The notes beneath the pieces were generated by a model. That model saw nothing but the letters and a program-made list of their open reading frames with translations, did not search any database and had not been told where the DNA came from. Position numbers and translations under genes: made by a program. Source: CALZKI01 sp045124055 (GTDB lineage Bacteria; Bacillota; Clostridia; Lachnospirales; Lachnospiraceae). From it: a DNA stretch of 64,000 nt. Positions within the stretch are counted from its first letter, which is position 1, and every line of letters starts with the position of its first letter. The stretch covers positions 1 through 64,000 of the forward strand of contig JBGVKZ010000009.1 of assembly GCA_045124055.1 (NCBI GenBank), given 5' to 3'. Below are positions 43,573 through 52,715 of the stretch, in pieces.

Positions 43573-44707
43573 TTTCTACCATCTCACTTGCCAAAACTAC
43601 TTTCTTCTTGGCTTTTTCTTTATTATTCGCCATATCCTTTAAAATCGTATAAATGACGGCTGTCATTGGAATACTGAAAACCATTCCTATAATTCCCAAT
43701 AATTCTCCGCCTAAAATTGCTGCAAGCAAAGTGAAAATTGGCGGTAACCCTACGGAATTACCTACTACTCTTGGATAAATAAACTGGCCTTCAATAAACT
43801 GCGTCACAACAAAGACAATAATTTCAACTAATGCCATAATTGGATTCGTCAACACAATCATTAAAGCACCAAATCCACAGGCAATAAAAGAACCAATATA
43901 TGGAATAAAGGAAAGTACGGCTGCCAAAACAGCAATCAAGGCTGCATATGGCACTCTGAAAATGCTTAAGGTAATCACCATAAGCACTCCTAAAATCACT
44001 GCTTCCAAACATTGTCCTGTTAAAAATGCCGAATAAGTATTGCTAACCGTTCTACCAAGTTCTACTACTTTGTTTTTTATTTCTTCTTTAAAAATAAGCC
44101 CTAATAATTTTCCAACTCGTCTTGCCAAAGCACGTTTATCCAATAAAATATAAATGCAAATGACAATTCCAAGTCCGGCAGAACCAACTCCTGAAATCGT
44201 TGTAGTTGCCCCTGACATCACTTTTCCCAGAACATTTCCTGCACTATTTCCAACAAGTCCTAACCACTCCTGCCAGGTTTTTCCTTCTAAAACAGTCGCT
44301 ACCCACTCAGCATCAATACCCCAGGTTTCGAGGTTTTTGATAATAGTTGGCATTTGTTCCTGAATGGTTGCATACATCTGTTTAACACTGGAAATGATAT
44401 TTGGCACAACAATTACAATAACCAGTGCAATGACTAACAATGCACTCAAAATCGTTAAAACAAGGCTCAATGCCACCACAAGAGAATCCTTCATCTTGTT
44501 TTTCTTATCTATTTTTTTGAAGATTTTTTCATAACCACGCATTGGCACATTTAACATAAAAGCTAAAACTGCACCAATCAAAAGTGGAAAGGTAATATCA
44601 ATAAAATAAGAAAAAAAGTGTGGTAGCTTATCTAAATGAAAAGCCACACCTAAAAAGGCTGCAAAAATCAGCATATAAGTAATAGGTTTTTTCGGTTTAT
44701 TCTCCAT
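43553..44707 (-). CDS. AI-2E family (YtvI/PerM) transporter
   Basis: This 384-residue membrane protein has about eight helices. The conserved region SFIPYIGSFIACGFGALMIV and the C-terminal YPRVVGNSVGLPPIFTLLAA are typical of the AI-2E/UPF0118 family. Members export autoinducer-2 or exchange Na and Li with H; the actual substrate is unknown here. The C-terminus is Lys- and Glu-rich. GAAAGGAAAGAG precedes the ATG. Confidence 0.9.
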   Translation of the reverse strand: MENKPKKPITYMLIFAAFLGVAFHLDKLPHFFSYFIDITFPLLIGAVLAFMLNVPMRGYEKIFKKIDKKNKMKDSLVVALSLVLTILSALLVIALVIVIVVPNIISSVKQMYATIQEQMPTIIKNLETWGIDAEWVATVLEGKTWQEWLGLVGNSAGNVLGKVMSGATTTISGVGSAGLGIVICIYILLDKRALARRVGKLLGLIFKEEIKNKVVELGRTVSNTYSAFLTGQCLEAVILGVLMVITLSIFRVPYAALIAVLAAVLSFIPYIGSFIACGFGALMIVLTNPIMALVEIIVFVVTQFIEGQFIYPRVVGNSVGLPPIFTLLAAILGGELLGIIGMVFSIPMTAVIYTILKDMANNKEKAKKKVVLASEMVENESETD

Positions 44708-44742
44708 ATTTTTTCTCTCTTTCCTTTCAAATAATCATCCAT

Positions 44743-46113
44743 TTATAAATGCAGACTTCTAAGTCCCTTGGGGTAATGATTTTTTAGCATTCCGCCAGAT
44801 ACTTTTCCAAATCCAAGGCCATATCCATCCACACAAACTAGCGTCCAGCCTTTTTCACTAGCAACCTGTAAAGTTTGTCCGTTTAAATACTGCCTTATTT
44901 CCAAACTATCTTGCCTAAAAGAAACTGCATATTTTATTTCCGTCTCCTTTAGGATATGGGAAAGTGCATGTGCTGGTTCAATTCTTCCTTTTTTGATGGT
45001 TGCCACATGTAGTCCCGGACGTAACACTTTCAATTTATCTAAATTTGGTACATTTTTCGGTAACAGATACAACTGTTCTCCAAATGCAATGTAGGTACCT
45101 TGCTTAAAATCTATTTTCTCATTTTCCAATAAATCATTTTCCTTACAGAATTCCGCGAATTCTTTATAGGCATTTATTGATTCTCCCTTTTGAATTTTAT
45201 AACAAATACCCGAGGTTCCCAGCTCTAGTTCACCCTCTTTTTCCAAAACAGACAGAAAGTGTCCTTCTCCCCTTACTTTGTGAGGCCACAAGCGAACACC
45301 ATATTGATTTTGCTCCATTCCCCCTATAATTTCTACATTTTTAACTGCAAAATCCCTATGTCTTTCTAAAAATCTCTGCACACTTCCCTCATTTTCCTCT
45401 TTGGAGAAAGTACAGGTAGAAAACACGATTCTTCCGCCAGGTTTTAGCATTGCTGCTGCACAGTCTAGAATCATATCTTGTCGATTAGCACAGATTTCTA
45501 CGTTCTGAGGACTCCATTCCTCTCTGGCATCTTCACTTTTCCGAAACATTCCCTCCCCGGAACAAGGGGCGTCCACTAAAATTTTGTCAAAAAATTCTGG
45601 AAATCTTTGAGCCAATCTTTCTGGTGTTTCATTTAGGACAATGGCATTAAAAATGCCCATTCGCTCTATATTTTCCGATAAAATCCTAGCTCTCTGCGGG
45701 TGAATTTCGTTAGAAAAAAGTATGCCTTTTCCTTCCATTTTGCCACCAATCTGTGTACTCTTTCCGCCTGGAGCTGCACACAAATCCAAAATGGTTTCAT
45801 AAGGCTTAGGCTCTAAAAAATGCACCGGAGCCATAGCACTTGGCTCTTGTATGTAATAGACACCCGCTTCGTGATAAGGGTGTTTTCCCGGTTTCTCATC
45901 TTCGTCATAATAATATCCGTTTTCTTCCCACAAAACAGGTGCTAAAGAAAAGGGTTGCCTTTCTAGAAATTCTTCCTTATTTTCTTTTAAAGGATTCCAT
46001 CTGAGTGCCTGATATTTATTGTTTTCGTAACTCTCTAAAAATGCTCGGTATTCACTACCAAGCATTTTTTCCATTCGCTCTAAAAATTCTTTTGGAAGCA
46101 TTTTTCTCTCCAT
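44743..46113 (-). CDS. rRNA cytosine-C5 methyltransferase, RsmF/YebU type
   Basis: This 456-residue protein has an NOL1/NOP2/Sun-type catalytic domain with SAM motif LDLCAAPGGKSTQIGGKM, the catalytic Cys in FSTCTFSKEENE and DAPCSGEGMFRK. The C-terminal region contains a RsmF-like recruitment domain (LRPGLHVATIKKGRIEPAHAL), as in Gram-positive RsmF proteins. The probable target is a cytosine of 16S rRNA. The frame also has an ATG four codons later (46101) with GGAGAG upstream, so either start is possible. It lies 12 bp after trxA. Confidence 0.9.
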   Translation of the reverse strand: MERKMLPKEFLERMEKMLGSEYRAFLESYENNKYQALRWNPLKENKEEFLERQPFSLAPVLWEENGYYYDEDEKPGKHPYHEAGVYYIQEPSAMAPVHFLEPKPYETILDLCAAPGGKSTQIGGKMEGKGILFSNEIHPQRARILSENIERMGIFNAIVLNETPERLAQRFPEFFDKILVDAPCSGEGMFRKSEDAREEWSPQNVEICANRQDMILDCAAAMLKPGGRIVFSTCTFSKEENEGSVQRFLERHRDFAVKNVEIIGGMEQNQYGVRLWPHKVRGEGHFLSVLEKEGELELGTSGICYKIQKGESINAYKEFAEFCKENDLLENEKIDFKQGTYIAFGEQLYLLPKNVPNLDKLKVLRPGLHVATIKKGRIEPAHALSHILKETEIKYAVSFRQDSLEIRQYLNGQTLQVASEKGWTLVCVDGYGLGFGKVSGGMLKNHYPKGLRSLHL

Positions 46114-46125
46114 CTTACCTTTCGA

Positions 46126-46437
46126 TTATGCATGAAACATATTCAAAATCATTTCTTTTGATTGCACGCCAATCAATTTCCCCAAAACCTCACCATCTCT
46201 GAAAGCAAGCAACGTTGGAATAGTCATCACTTTATATTCCATAGCAAGTTCCGGTTGCTCGTCCACATTAATTTTGCATACTTTGATATGATCCTGAGAT
46301 TTGGCAATTTCTTCAATGGTTGGCATCAACATTTGACAAGGTCCACACCAAGCTGCCCAGAAATCTACCAAAACAGGTTTTTCCGAATGTAATACCTCTT
46401 TTTCAAAATTATCTCGCGTAATTGTAATCTCTTGCAT
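46126..46437 (-). CDS. trxA: Thioredoxin
   Basis: This 103-residue protein has the redox motif WCGPC in VDFWAAWCGPCQML and the cis-proline segment MTIPTLLAF. It reduces protein disulfides with thioredoxin reductase. AAGGAG precedes the ATG. It lies 1 bp after tcdA in the same operon. Confidence 0.95.
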   Translation of the reverse strand: MQEITITRDNFEKEVLHSEKPVLVDFWAAWCGPCQMLMPTIEEIAKSQDHIKVCKINVDEQPELAMEYKVMTIPTLLAFRDGEVLGKLIGVQSKEMILNMFHA

Positions 46438-46438
46438 A

Positions 46439-47164
46439 TTAATCTCCTTTGATATCTTGAATCACACAACCTGCGATTATGAGTCCTGCCACCGATGGCA
46501 CAAATGCCACACTTCCTGGTACATCTTTTATTCTTCCCGAATTTACAGAAGTTATTTGATGAAAATTATCTTTTTGCACTTTAATAGGTGGCTCTTTGGA
46601 GTACACCACTTTTAATTTTTGAATGCCTCTTTTTTTGAGTTCTGTACGCATCACTCTGGCCAGAGGACACATTTCTGTCTTATAAATATCGGTTACTTCA
46701 AGCCTTGTTGGGTCAAGCTTGTTGCCGGTTCCCATACTACTAATGATTGGAACGCCTGCCTTTTTTGCCCTTACAATCAGCTCCAGCTTGGCAGTTACCG
46801 TATCAATAGCATCGACAATATAGGTGTAGTTTGAAAAATCGAATTTATCCGCATTTTCCGGCAAATAAAAGCATTTGTGTACCTTTACATTTGCCTCTGG
46901 ATTGATATCCAAAATTCGCTCTTTCATCACATCAACCTTATATTTTCCTAGAGTACTGTGGGTAGCAATAATCTGCCGGTTTAAATTGGATAATGCCACA
47001 GTGTCGTTGTCGATTAAATCAAAGTTTCCTACTCCGCTTCTTGCCAGAGCTTCTACCACATACCCACCGACACCACCAATACCAAATACCGCTACATGTG
47101 CCTTTTGCAATTTTTTCATCGTCTCTACACCCAGTAGCATTTCGGTACGAACAAATTGTTCCAT
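46439..47164 (-). CDS. tcdA: tRNA threonylcarbamoyladenosine dehydratase
   Basis: This 241-residue E1-like ATPase of the ThiF/MoeB fold cyclises t6A37 in tRNAs to ct6A. It has FGIGGVGGYVVEALARSGVG, the ATP-binding DNDTVALSNLNRQI, SSMGTGNKLDPTRL and YSKEPP. The ATG at 47164 with GAGGAAAG upstream is preferred to the GTG at 47185. It follows the HD-GYP gene within about 20 bp. Confidence 0.9.
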   Translation of the reverse strand: MEQFVRTEMLLGVETMKKLQKAHVAVFGIGGVGGYVVEALARSGVGNFDLIDNDTVALSNLNRQIIATHSTLGKYKVDVMKERILDINPEANVKVHKCFYLPENADKFDFSNYTYIVDAIDTVTAKLELIVRAKKAGVPIISSMGTGNKLDPTRLEVTDIYKTEMCPLARVMRTELKKRGIQKLKVVYSKEPPIKVQKDNFHQITSVNSGRIKDVPGSVAFVPSVAGLIIAGCVIQDIKGD

Positions 47165-47185
47165 AATCTTTCCTCGTTTTACCAC

Positions 47186-48229
47186 TTATAATATTTCTTC
47201 AATGAAAATCGTACGTTCTTTTCCCAAATCCACGATTTTATCTTCCGTAATTGGTCTGTTTACACGGTTATAATAAATTTTTACAACCGGCCTTGGACCT
47301 TTATTTTTACGAATATTCGATACAATTCCAACCTCTTTTGTAGAAAGTCTTACCATAACACCCAGTGGATAAATTGCAATATTATTGACAAAGGCTTCTA
47401 CAACCTTTGGGTCAAAATAAATGCCGCTTGCACCATACAATTCTTCAATCGCCATATAAGGCAAAATGCCCTTATGAACTACCGAAGACGAATAGTGGGA
47501 ACATACACGTACAATTCTGGAGGAAATTGGAATTTCCTCGCCTTGTATATTTTTCGGGAAACCTGAGCCATCCCAATTTTCGTGATGATGTTGAATACAG
47601 TTGGCAATGGCCCTTGGGATGTTTTTCTGTAAGGCAAAATAGTACCCATAGGTTGGATGTTCTTTCCACAGACTTTCTTCCTGCGGTGGCAATTCTTTCA
47701 TTGTCAAAAGACTTGGCATTTCCGCCATTCCGATGTCGTGTAATAATCCACCTACAATAGCACATACAATTTCGTCTGTGGGTAATCCCATACAGCCTGC
47801 CACAAGTCCACTGAGGACAGCCGCATATATACTATTCTCATATAATCTCAACTTATCAATCACTCGAAGTTCTACTAAAAAACCAACGATATCTTCGTTT
47901 TTTGCCAGCTTTTTAATCAAAGTTTCTAATTGTCTGGCAACAACCACCACATTATCATTTTTATTAGCTTCCGGTCTATTTGGCGAAATTTCCCTCAAAA
48001 CTCTTGTAAAGTCTTCTACCAATAATTCTTCCATTTTATCTGCTGGCGAAATAAATAACGTGTATATATCTGCTACATCAACTTCCAAAATACCGAACTC
48101 TCTGAACTTTTCAATATTTCTGTTTGTAATTACTGAACCTGCTGTCAAAAGACATTTTCCATCAGGTAAGTAAACTGTCTGTTCCAATTTCATTCCCGGT
48201 TTTATCCGAGATATACTTAAAATACTCAT
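47186..48229 (-). CDS. HD-GYP-type phosphohydrolase domain protein
   Basis: This 347-residue soluble protein has an N-terminal helical region of about 110 residues. The HD-GYP-like domain contains GLLHDIGMAEMPSLL, LWKEHPTYGYYF and IQHHHENWDGSGFPKNIQG, with the metal-binding His and Asp of the family. Such proteins usually break down c-di-GMP or related dinucleotides. GYP is replaced by GFP, so activity is not certain. It is the first gene of the run to ZIP. The start ATG at 48229 has GGGGAC upstream; a GTG at 48244 is possible. Confidence 0.8.
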   Translation of the reverse strand: MSILSISRIKPGMKLEQTVYLPDGKCLLTAGSVITNRNIEKFREFGILEVDVADIYTLFISPADKMEELLVEDFTRVLREISPNRPEANKNDNVVVVARQLETLIKKLAKNEDIVGFLVELRVIDKLRLYENSIYAAVLSGLVAGCMGLPTDEIVCAIVGGLLHDIGMAEMPSLLTMKELPPQEESLWKEHPTYGYYFALQKNIPRAIANCIQHHHENWDGSGFPKNIQGEEIPISSRIVRVCSHYSSSVVHKGILPYMAIEELYGASGIYFDPKVVEAFVNNIAIYPLGVMVRLSTKEVGIVSNIRKNKGPRPVVKIYYNRVNRPITEDKIVDLGKERTIFIEEIL

Positions 48230-48327
48230 AAATTCTGTCCCCACATATCCCCAGATTATTTTCAGTATACTACATTTTACACAAATTCAAAAGAAATACG
48301 CTCTTTTTTCTTTCATATCATCGCTGT

Positions 48328-48353
48328 TATTAAGTATGCACTAATACTTAATA
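48328..48353. repeat. Inverted repeat between HD-GYP and Csp-like genes
   Basis: TATTAAGTAT and ATACTTAATA pair perfectly over 10 bp with a six-base loop, 74 bp after the Csp-like stop and about 100 bp upstream of the HD-GYP start. No T-run follows, so it may be an operator for the HD-GYP operon or a weak terminator. Confidence 0.4.
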
Positions 48354-48426
48354 TTCTTCACACTAAAATAATTATATTGCAGACGAAAAGAGAAAACAAT
48401 ATGATTAAAAACTAATATAAAAAAAA

Positions 48427-50205
48427 TTATTCTCTCTTTGGCAAACTGTTTTCTACACACAATGCTCCCCAACCAACCTGAGAATTAGGATAGTTTGGAA
48501 TTCCGCTTATTTTTCTTGCTCCATTAATCAGATAGGCCTTTACCTTTTCTCCATATAAGTAAGGGTCATTTCCTTTGACAATTCCCCATTCCATCATTAA
48601 GGCTGCACTTCCAGTTACAAGTGGCGTGGCAAAGCTCGTGCCTGACACCGTTTCGATAGTGTATTCCTCGGTTGCTCTATTCAGTGGATAGGGAAGATAA
48701 GTTGCAATTTTCTTGCTGATGATAAGATTTTCCCCGGGAGCCGCAATATCCGGTTTTACATTTTGAATCACCAAACGATTCTTTTCTCCCTCATTTAAGA
48801 GAAATCCTCTGCCGGAAAAAGAGGCATAGGTATCACCCTTAGCATTATAGGCTCCAACAGTAACAACTTTTAAAGCCGTAGAAGGAATGGTAAAAGTTGC
48901 CTCCGGCGTTGGTGTAAAAAATCTTGTGTCCGCGCTTCGACTAACCCCACTTGGCATATATAAATCATATCTGCCGTAGACAATTTTTTCTCCCTCGATT
49001 CTAACTGCCCATAGGCCTGAATCTAAATAACCATTGTTATTTAGTGGACGAAATTCAAAATAAATTTCCTGGTTCACAGAATATGGAAAGGGCTCCCCTA
49101 CATAAGTCAAAATTTCTGTTTGACCAAGCACATTGACTCGTTTTCCTAACCCCACTGTATCAATTTCCACCGATTGACCACCTGGGGCAACAAGAGATAC
49201 TTGAAAGGTATCCACATAATTTTTCCATAATTGAATAGATAATCCCTTCTCATATTCTCCCACTGAAAATTCTTGTTTAGTGGTTTCCCTTGCCCCTAAA
49301 AATCCGCCTGAATGCCCTGCGGTAGTGCCCTCGTTACCACTTCCTACACAGATAACACACCTACCAATCTCCGATACATTATCCATAAATCGCTCTAAAA
49401 TGGACGTTCCATCATGAGAGCCGTAAGTATTTCCAAAACTTAGGTTAATGGCTATTGGCAAATTCATTTCTACTGCCTTTTTGACCACATAAGTCAGCCC
49501 ACTCATTAGCTGTGTGGTTCTCGGAAAGGAGTCATTGACAGAAGTTCCCAGCTTCACAATGATGAAATCACTTTCATAGGCAACGCCTCGAAAACGTTCT
49601 CCCGAACCATTTCCGTTGCCTGCAGCAATTTTTGTAACCGCCGTTCCATGTCCGGAAACATCTATGGGTAATGTCTCACTCTCCATTCCATTTCGCTGCC
49701 TGACCAAAGCTTCATTGATTTCCTGCTCACTCCACTCTCTATGAGTGGTCTGATCATAAAAATATTTCACTCTGGTAGTCCCATCTTCTTTTTGAAAATC
49801 TTTATCCGTCATATCTAGTCCAGAATCGATAACACCCACTAATACATTTTTACCCGATAATTCATACGGAATAGTAGTTAGCTGAAAAACGCAGGAAACT
49901 CGTTTGCTTTCCAGTAAAGAATAGTAAAGTCTTTTCGGCATTTCTACAAATTCAATCTCTGGTCTTTGTACCAATTCACTGATTTTTTCTTCGGGAATGA
50001 CAAGAATGGCATAACCCAATATCAATTCTTCGTAAGTCCCTCCTAAAGACTCTACAAAAGTTAAATCACCATTATATTTTACTATTAATTCCCATGAATT
50101 TGTTATTTGATTATATCCGACATTTGTGTCAGATTCAAAATTTCTGTCATTTTTTTCTGTTTGTAGGGTTAAATTTAAGACATTTTCTAATTTTTGAGAA
50201 TCCAT
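48427..50205 (-). CDS. Csp-like subtilisin family S8 protease
   Basis: This 592-residue S8 peptidase is of the type seen in clostridial spores (CspA/B/C) and lacks a signal peptide. The N-terminal prodomain (about 1-95) is followed by the catalytic triad: Asp in VLVGVIDSGLDM, His in DVSGHGTAVTKIAAG and Ser in TVSGTSFATPLVT. A jelly-roll-like insertion lies between His and Ser, as in CspB. In Clostridium, Csp proteins activate the cortex hydrolase SleC on germinant sensing. The start is placed at ATG 50205 because the longer frame runs into a terminator arm. No clear ribosome site precedes it, so the true start is uncertain. Confidence 0.85.
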   Translation of the reverse strand: MDSQKLENVLNLTLQTEKNDRNFESDTNVGYNQITNSWELIVKYNGDLTFVESLGGTYEELILGYAILVIPEEKISELVQRPEIEFVEMPKRLYYSLLESKRVSCVFQLTTIPYELSGKNVLVGVIDSGLDMTDKDFQKEDGTTRVKYFYDQTTHREWSEQEINEALVRQRNGMESETLPIDVSGHGTAVTKIAAGNGNGSGERFRGVAYESDFIIVKLGTSVNDSFPRTTQLMSGLTYVVKKAVEMNLPIAINLSFGNTYGSHDGTSILERFMDNVSEIGRCVICVGSGNEGTTAGHSGGFLGARETTKQEFSVGEYEKGLSIQLWKNYVDTFQVSLVAPGGQSVEIDTVGLGKRVNVLGQTEILTYVGEPFPYSVNQEIYFEFRPLNNNGYLDSGLWAVRIEGEKIVYGRYDLYMPSGVSRSADTRFFTPTPEATFTIPSTALKVVTVGAYNAKGDTYASFSGRGFLLNEGEKNRLVIQNVKPDIAAPGENLIISKKIATYLPYPLNRATEEYTIETVSGTSFATPLVTGSAALMMEWGIVKGNDPYLYGEKVKAYLINGARKISGIPNYPNSQVGWGALCVENSLPKRE

Positions 50206-50242
50206 ATTATATGTATATGTACTAATAGATAAATATTTAGAC

Positions 50243-50360
50243 AAAAAAATAATCGGCAAAAAGCCGATTATTTTTTGAGGGGTTCGACGATTATTTATCG
50301 TAAGGAAGGGTATTTTTCAATACCTCCAAACGTTTGCTTATGCAAACTGTTTGACTTTAC
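50243..50360 (-). ncRNA. Putative small RNA or long leader upstream of the Csp-like gene
   Basis: On the minus strand a promoter-like TTTACT (50395-50390), 17 bp, TACAAT (50372-50367) is followed by about 117 nt with four successive hairpins. H1 is CAAACAGTTTGC with GCAAACGTTTG around 50329-50355. H2 is GGTATT, GAAA loop, AATACC around 50305-50322. H3 is ACGAT, five-base loop, ATCGT around 50287-50301. The last is a perfect 14-bp terminator stem at 50244-50276 with a T-run. No frame of useful length occurs in it. The family is unrecognised, and expression is inferred. Confidence 0.45.
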
Positions 50361-50392
50361 TCTCATATTGTATTACATTTTAATAAATAAGT

Positions 50393-50426
50393 AAAATTCA
50401 TTTTTTTCATTAAATAAGTGAATTTT
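50393..50426. promoter_or_regulatory. Inverted repeat upstream of the LysR gene
   Basis: AAAATTCA (50393-50400) and TGAATTTT (50419-50426) form a perfect 8-bp inverted repeat in the divergent spacer, 33 bp before the lysR ATG. It overlaps the -35 of the putative small RNA on the minus strand. It is a candidate binding site for the LysR-type regulator, which commonly controls a divergent unit. Confidence 0.4.
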
Positions 50427-50458
50427 ATTCAACTTTATCTGGAAAGGGATAAAATGCT

Positions 50459-51340
50459 ATGAATTTATTAACTTATGAAATTTTTAATGCGATTGTTCAG
50501 GAGAAAAGTTTTCAAAAGGCTGCTAAGATGCTAAATATGACACCTTCCGCCGTAAGCCACGCCGTTTCCACTATGGAAAAAGAGTTAGGTTTTTCTCTTT
50601 TTATTAGAAATAAGAATGGAACTGCATTAACCAGCAATGGCGAAGCAATTTATCCCCACATTCGAGAAATTTTAAATAGTAACGAATATCTCCTGCAATC
50701 TGTGGCACAACTAAAGGGTTTAAAGGCCGGTACCATTAAAGTCGGTTGCTTTAACAGCGTTTGTACTGCCTGGCTACCTACTATTATGTCTGAATTCCGA
50801 AAAGTTTATCCGGAAATCACTGTATCCGTTTTTCAAGGAACTTATGATGATGTGATTAATTGGCTAAAAACTGGTACGATTGATGTAGGCTTCTTATCAG
50901 AATCCTGTGCCAAAGATTTTTATTATACAACCATTTATGAAGACCAGCTTTTATGCATTACCCCAAAGGATTTTTTGACAAAGCACCCGGATTATATCAC
51001 CCTTAGTGAACTGGAAAATCAGGACTTTGTTATCCAACGTGAATCCTGTGATACGGATATTCAGGCATTTCTCGACAAATATAACCTGACTGTGCACACA
51101 AATCACCACGTTATTGATGACCAATCTACCTTTGCACTAATTGAGGCAGGAATGGGCATTGGTATTATGCCTGAAATTTTGGTTAAAAAAATGAGTAGTA
51201 ACATCAACTTTTATAGACTGAATCCGGCAGAATACCGTACCATCTGTTTAGCTACTACTCACCCACATAAGTTTTCACCTGCTGTGAATCAATTTATTCA
51301 ATTTGTTCATCAGATGGACTTAGAAAGTTTAAACCACTAA
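50459..51340 (+). CDS. LysR-family transcriptional regulator
   Basis: This 293-residue protein has an N-terminal helix-turn-helix (SFQKAAKMLNMTPSAVSHAVSTMEKELG split over 17-44) and a C-terminal substrate-binding domain (about 90-290, GTIKVGCFNSV). The ligand is unknown. It is divergent from the putative small RNA and Csp-like gene, whose spacer holds an inverted repeat. The 3' end overlaps the M18 peptidase gene by 4 bp in convergent orientation. Confidence 0.9.
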   Translation: MNLLTYEIFNAIVQEKSFQKAAKMLNMTPSAVSHAVSTMEKELGFSLFIRNKNGTALTSNGEAIYPHIREILNSNEYLLQSVAQLKGLKAGTIKVGCFNSVCTAWLPTIMSEFRKVYPEITVSVFQGTYDDVINWLKTGTIDVGFLSESCAKDFYYTTIYEDQLLCITPKDFLTKHPDYITLSELENQDFVIQRESCDTDIQAFLDKYNLTVHTNHHVIDDQSTFALIEAGMGIGIMPEILVKKMSSNINFYRLNPAEYRTICLATTHPHKFSPAVNQFIQFVHQMDLESLNH

Positions 51341-52599
51341 GCACCATAAAATTGTTTGACCATCTTGTATAAATAAAGGGTATCTTCACTACCGGCTGTT
51401 TCCACGCTGCAATGCATAGCCAGTTGTGGCAAACCAATGTCCGCGGCGTCCACAGAAATGTGAGCTGTGGATATATTACCAAGAGTTGCTCCTCCTGGTT
51501 CATCAGAACGATTTACAAAGGTCTGATATGGCACTTTTGCTTCTTCACACAGACTTTTTATTTTCGCTGCCGAGATACCGTCTGTGGTGTACTTTTGATT
51601 GGCATTATATTTTAAAACAATACCACCATTTAAAACCGGTCGATTGGTTGGGTCCGCTTTTTCCGGATGATTTGGGTGTACCGCATGACCATTGTCCGCT
51701 GAAATCAGAAAACTCTCTGCAAGTCTTTGTTTATATGCCCCTTTTCCAAGATAAAAGCATTCCGCAATTCTTTCCATTGTATCTTCTAAAAATGTAGAAT
51801 CTGCCCCTTGCTTTGTACTGCTACCCACTTCTTCATTGTCAAAAATGGCACAAATATTCACATATTCCTTTGGAACTTCATCTGCCATAGCCATCGTCAG
51901 TGCAAAAACACACTGTAAATCGTCCAGTCTTGGTGAGCAAATAAATTCTTTGTGTAACCCCACATAAGCCGGTTTCTGTCTGGCATACACAAACAGGTCA
52001 TGTCCTAAAATATCTTCTTTTTCTATATCATTTTTCTTAGCCAGATAGGACAGAAGTCCCTTTTCCCCTTGCTTTCCCGCTGTTAAAGGTAACAAATCTA
52101 CTTGCGGATTATAAGCATATCCTTTGTTGATTTCTCTGTTCAAATGAATTGCCATATTGGGAATAATCATACTGTCGTAATCTACATTTACCAGTTTTAC
52201 ACCTTTTTTTGTAACAATTCTTCCGGCAACTGAAAGAGGTCTGTCAAACCACGAAGAATATACCAATCCTCCATATGTTTCTACATTCAGTTTGGTGTAG
52301 GCTTTTTCCACCTCAATTTCCGGAGCTTCTTTTACTTTAAGACAGGGAGAATCACTGTGAGCTGCCGCCATATGAAACCCTTTAAACTCTCCCTCCGGTA
52401 TGGAAAAAGCAATAATAGACGAACCATTCCGACTAACATAATACTTGCCCTGTGGTTCTAACTTCCACTCCTTTTTTTCCTCTAATTCCATAAAGCCCTG
52501 CTCTGTTAAAATTTCTTTGCAGCTTAAAATGGCGTGATATGGGCTTGGAGAATTTTCTATAAAAGTAAACAATTTCTCATTGATTTTTTCTTTTTTCAT
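51337..52599 (-). CDS. M18 family aminopeptidase
   Basis: This cytosolic dodecameric zinc aminopeptidase has 420 residues. The metal ligands and catalytic residues are in HMAAAHSDSPCLKVK, FDNEEVGSSTKQGADS and the C-terminal AMHCSVETAGSEDT. It trims N-terminal residues, often acidic, from peptides. AGGAGG precedes the ATG. It is transcribed as a single gene. Confidence 0.93.
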   Translation of the reverse strand: MKKEKINEKLFTFIENSPSPYHAILSCKEILTEQGFMELEEKKEWKLEPQGKYYVSRNGSSIIAFSIPEGEFKGFHMAAAHSDSPCLKVKEAPEIEVEKAYTKLNVETYGGLVYSSWFDRPLSVAGRIVTKKGVKLVNVDYDSMIIPNMAIHLNREINKGYAYNPQVDLLPLTAGKQGEKGLLSYLAKKNDIEKEDILGHDLFVYARQKPAYVGLHKEFICSPRLDDLQCVFALTMAMADEVPKEYVNICAIFDNEEVGSSTKQGADSTFLEDTMERIAECFYLGKGAYKQRLAESFLISADNGHAVHPNHPEKADPTNRPVLNGGIVLKYNANQKYTTDGISAAKIKSLCEEAKVPYQTFVNRSDEPGGATLGNISTAHISVDAADIGLPQLAMHCSVETAGSEDTLYLYKMVKQFYGA

Positions 52600-52650
52600 A
52601 GTCCCTCCTGAAGAAGTTTCATAATTTTTATTATCATAGCATATTTTCTA

Positions 52651-52679
52651 TTTTACGTCTTTTATTTCTTTTGTATAAT
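52651..52679 (+). promoter_or_regulatory. Sigma-A promoter of the GH53 gene
   Basis: TATAAT at 52674-52679 follows TTTTAC (52651-52656) with 17 bp between. It lies 37 bp before the chosen GH53 start, which argues against an earlier in-frame TTG at 52671. Confidence 0.55.
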
Positions 52680-52715
52680 ACTCATATAGCATTTTGTGCC
52701 AAGGAGCTGCCAAAT

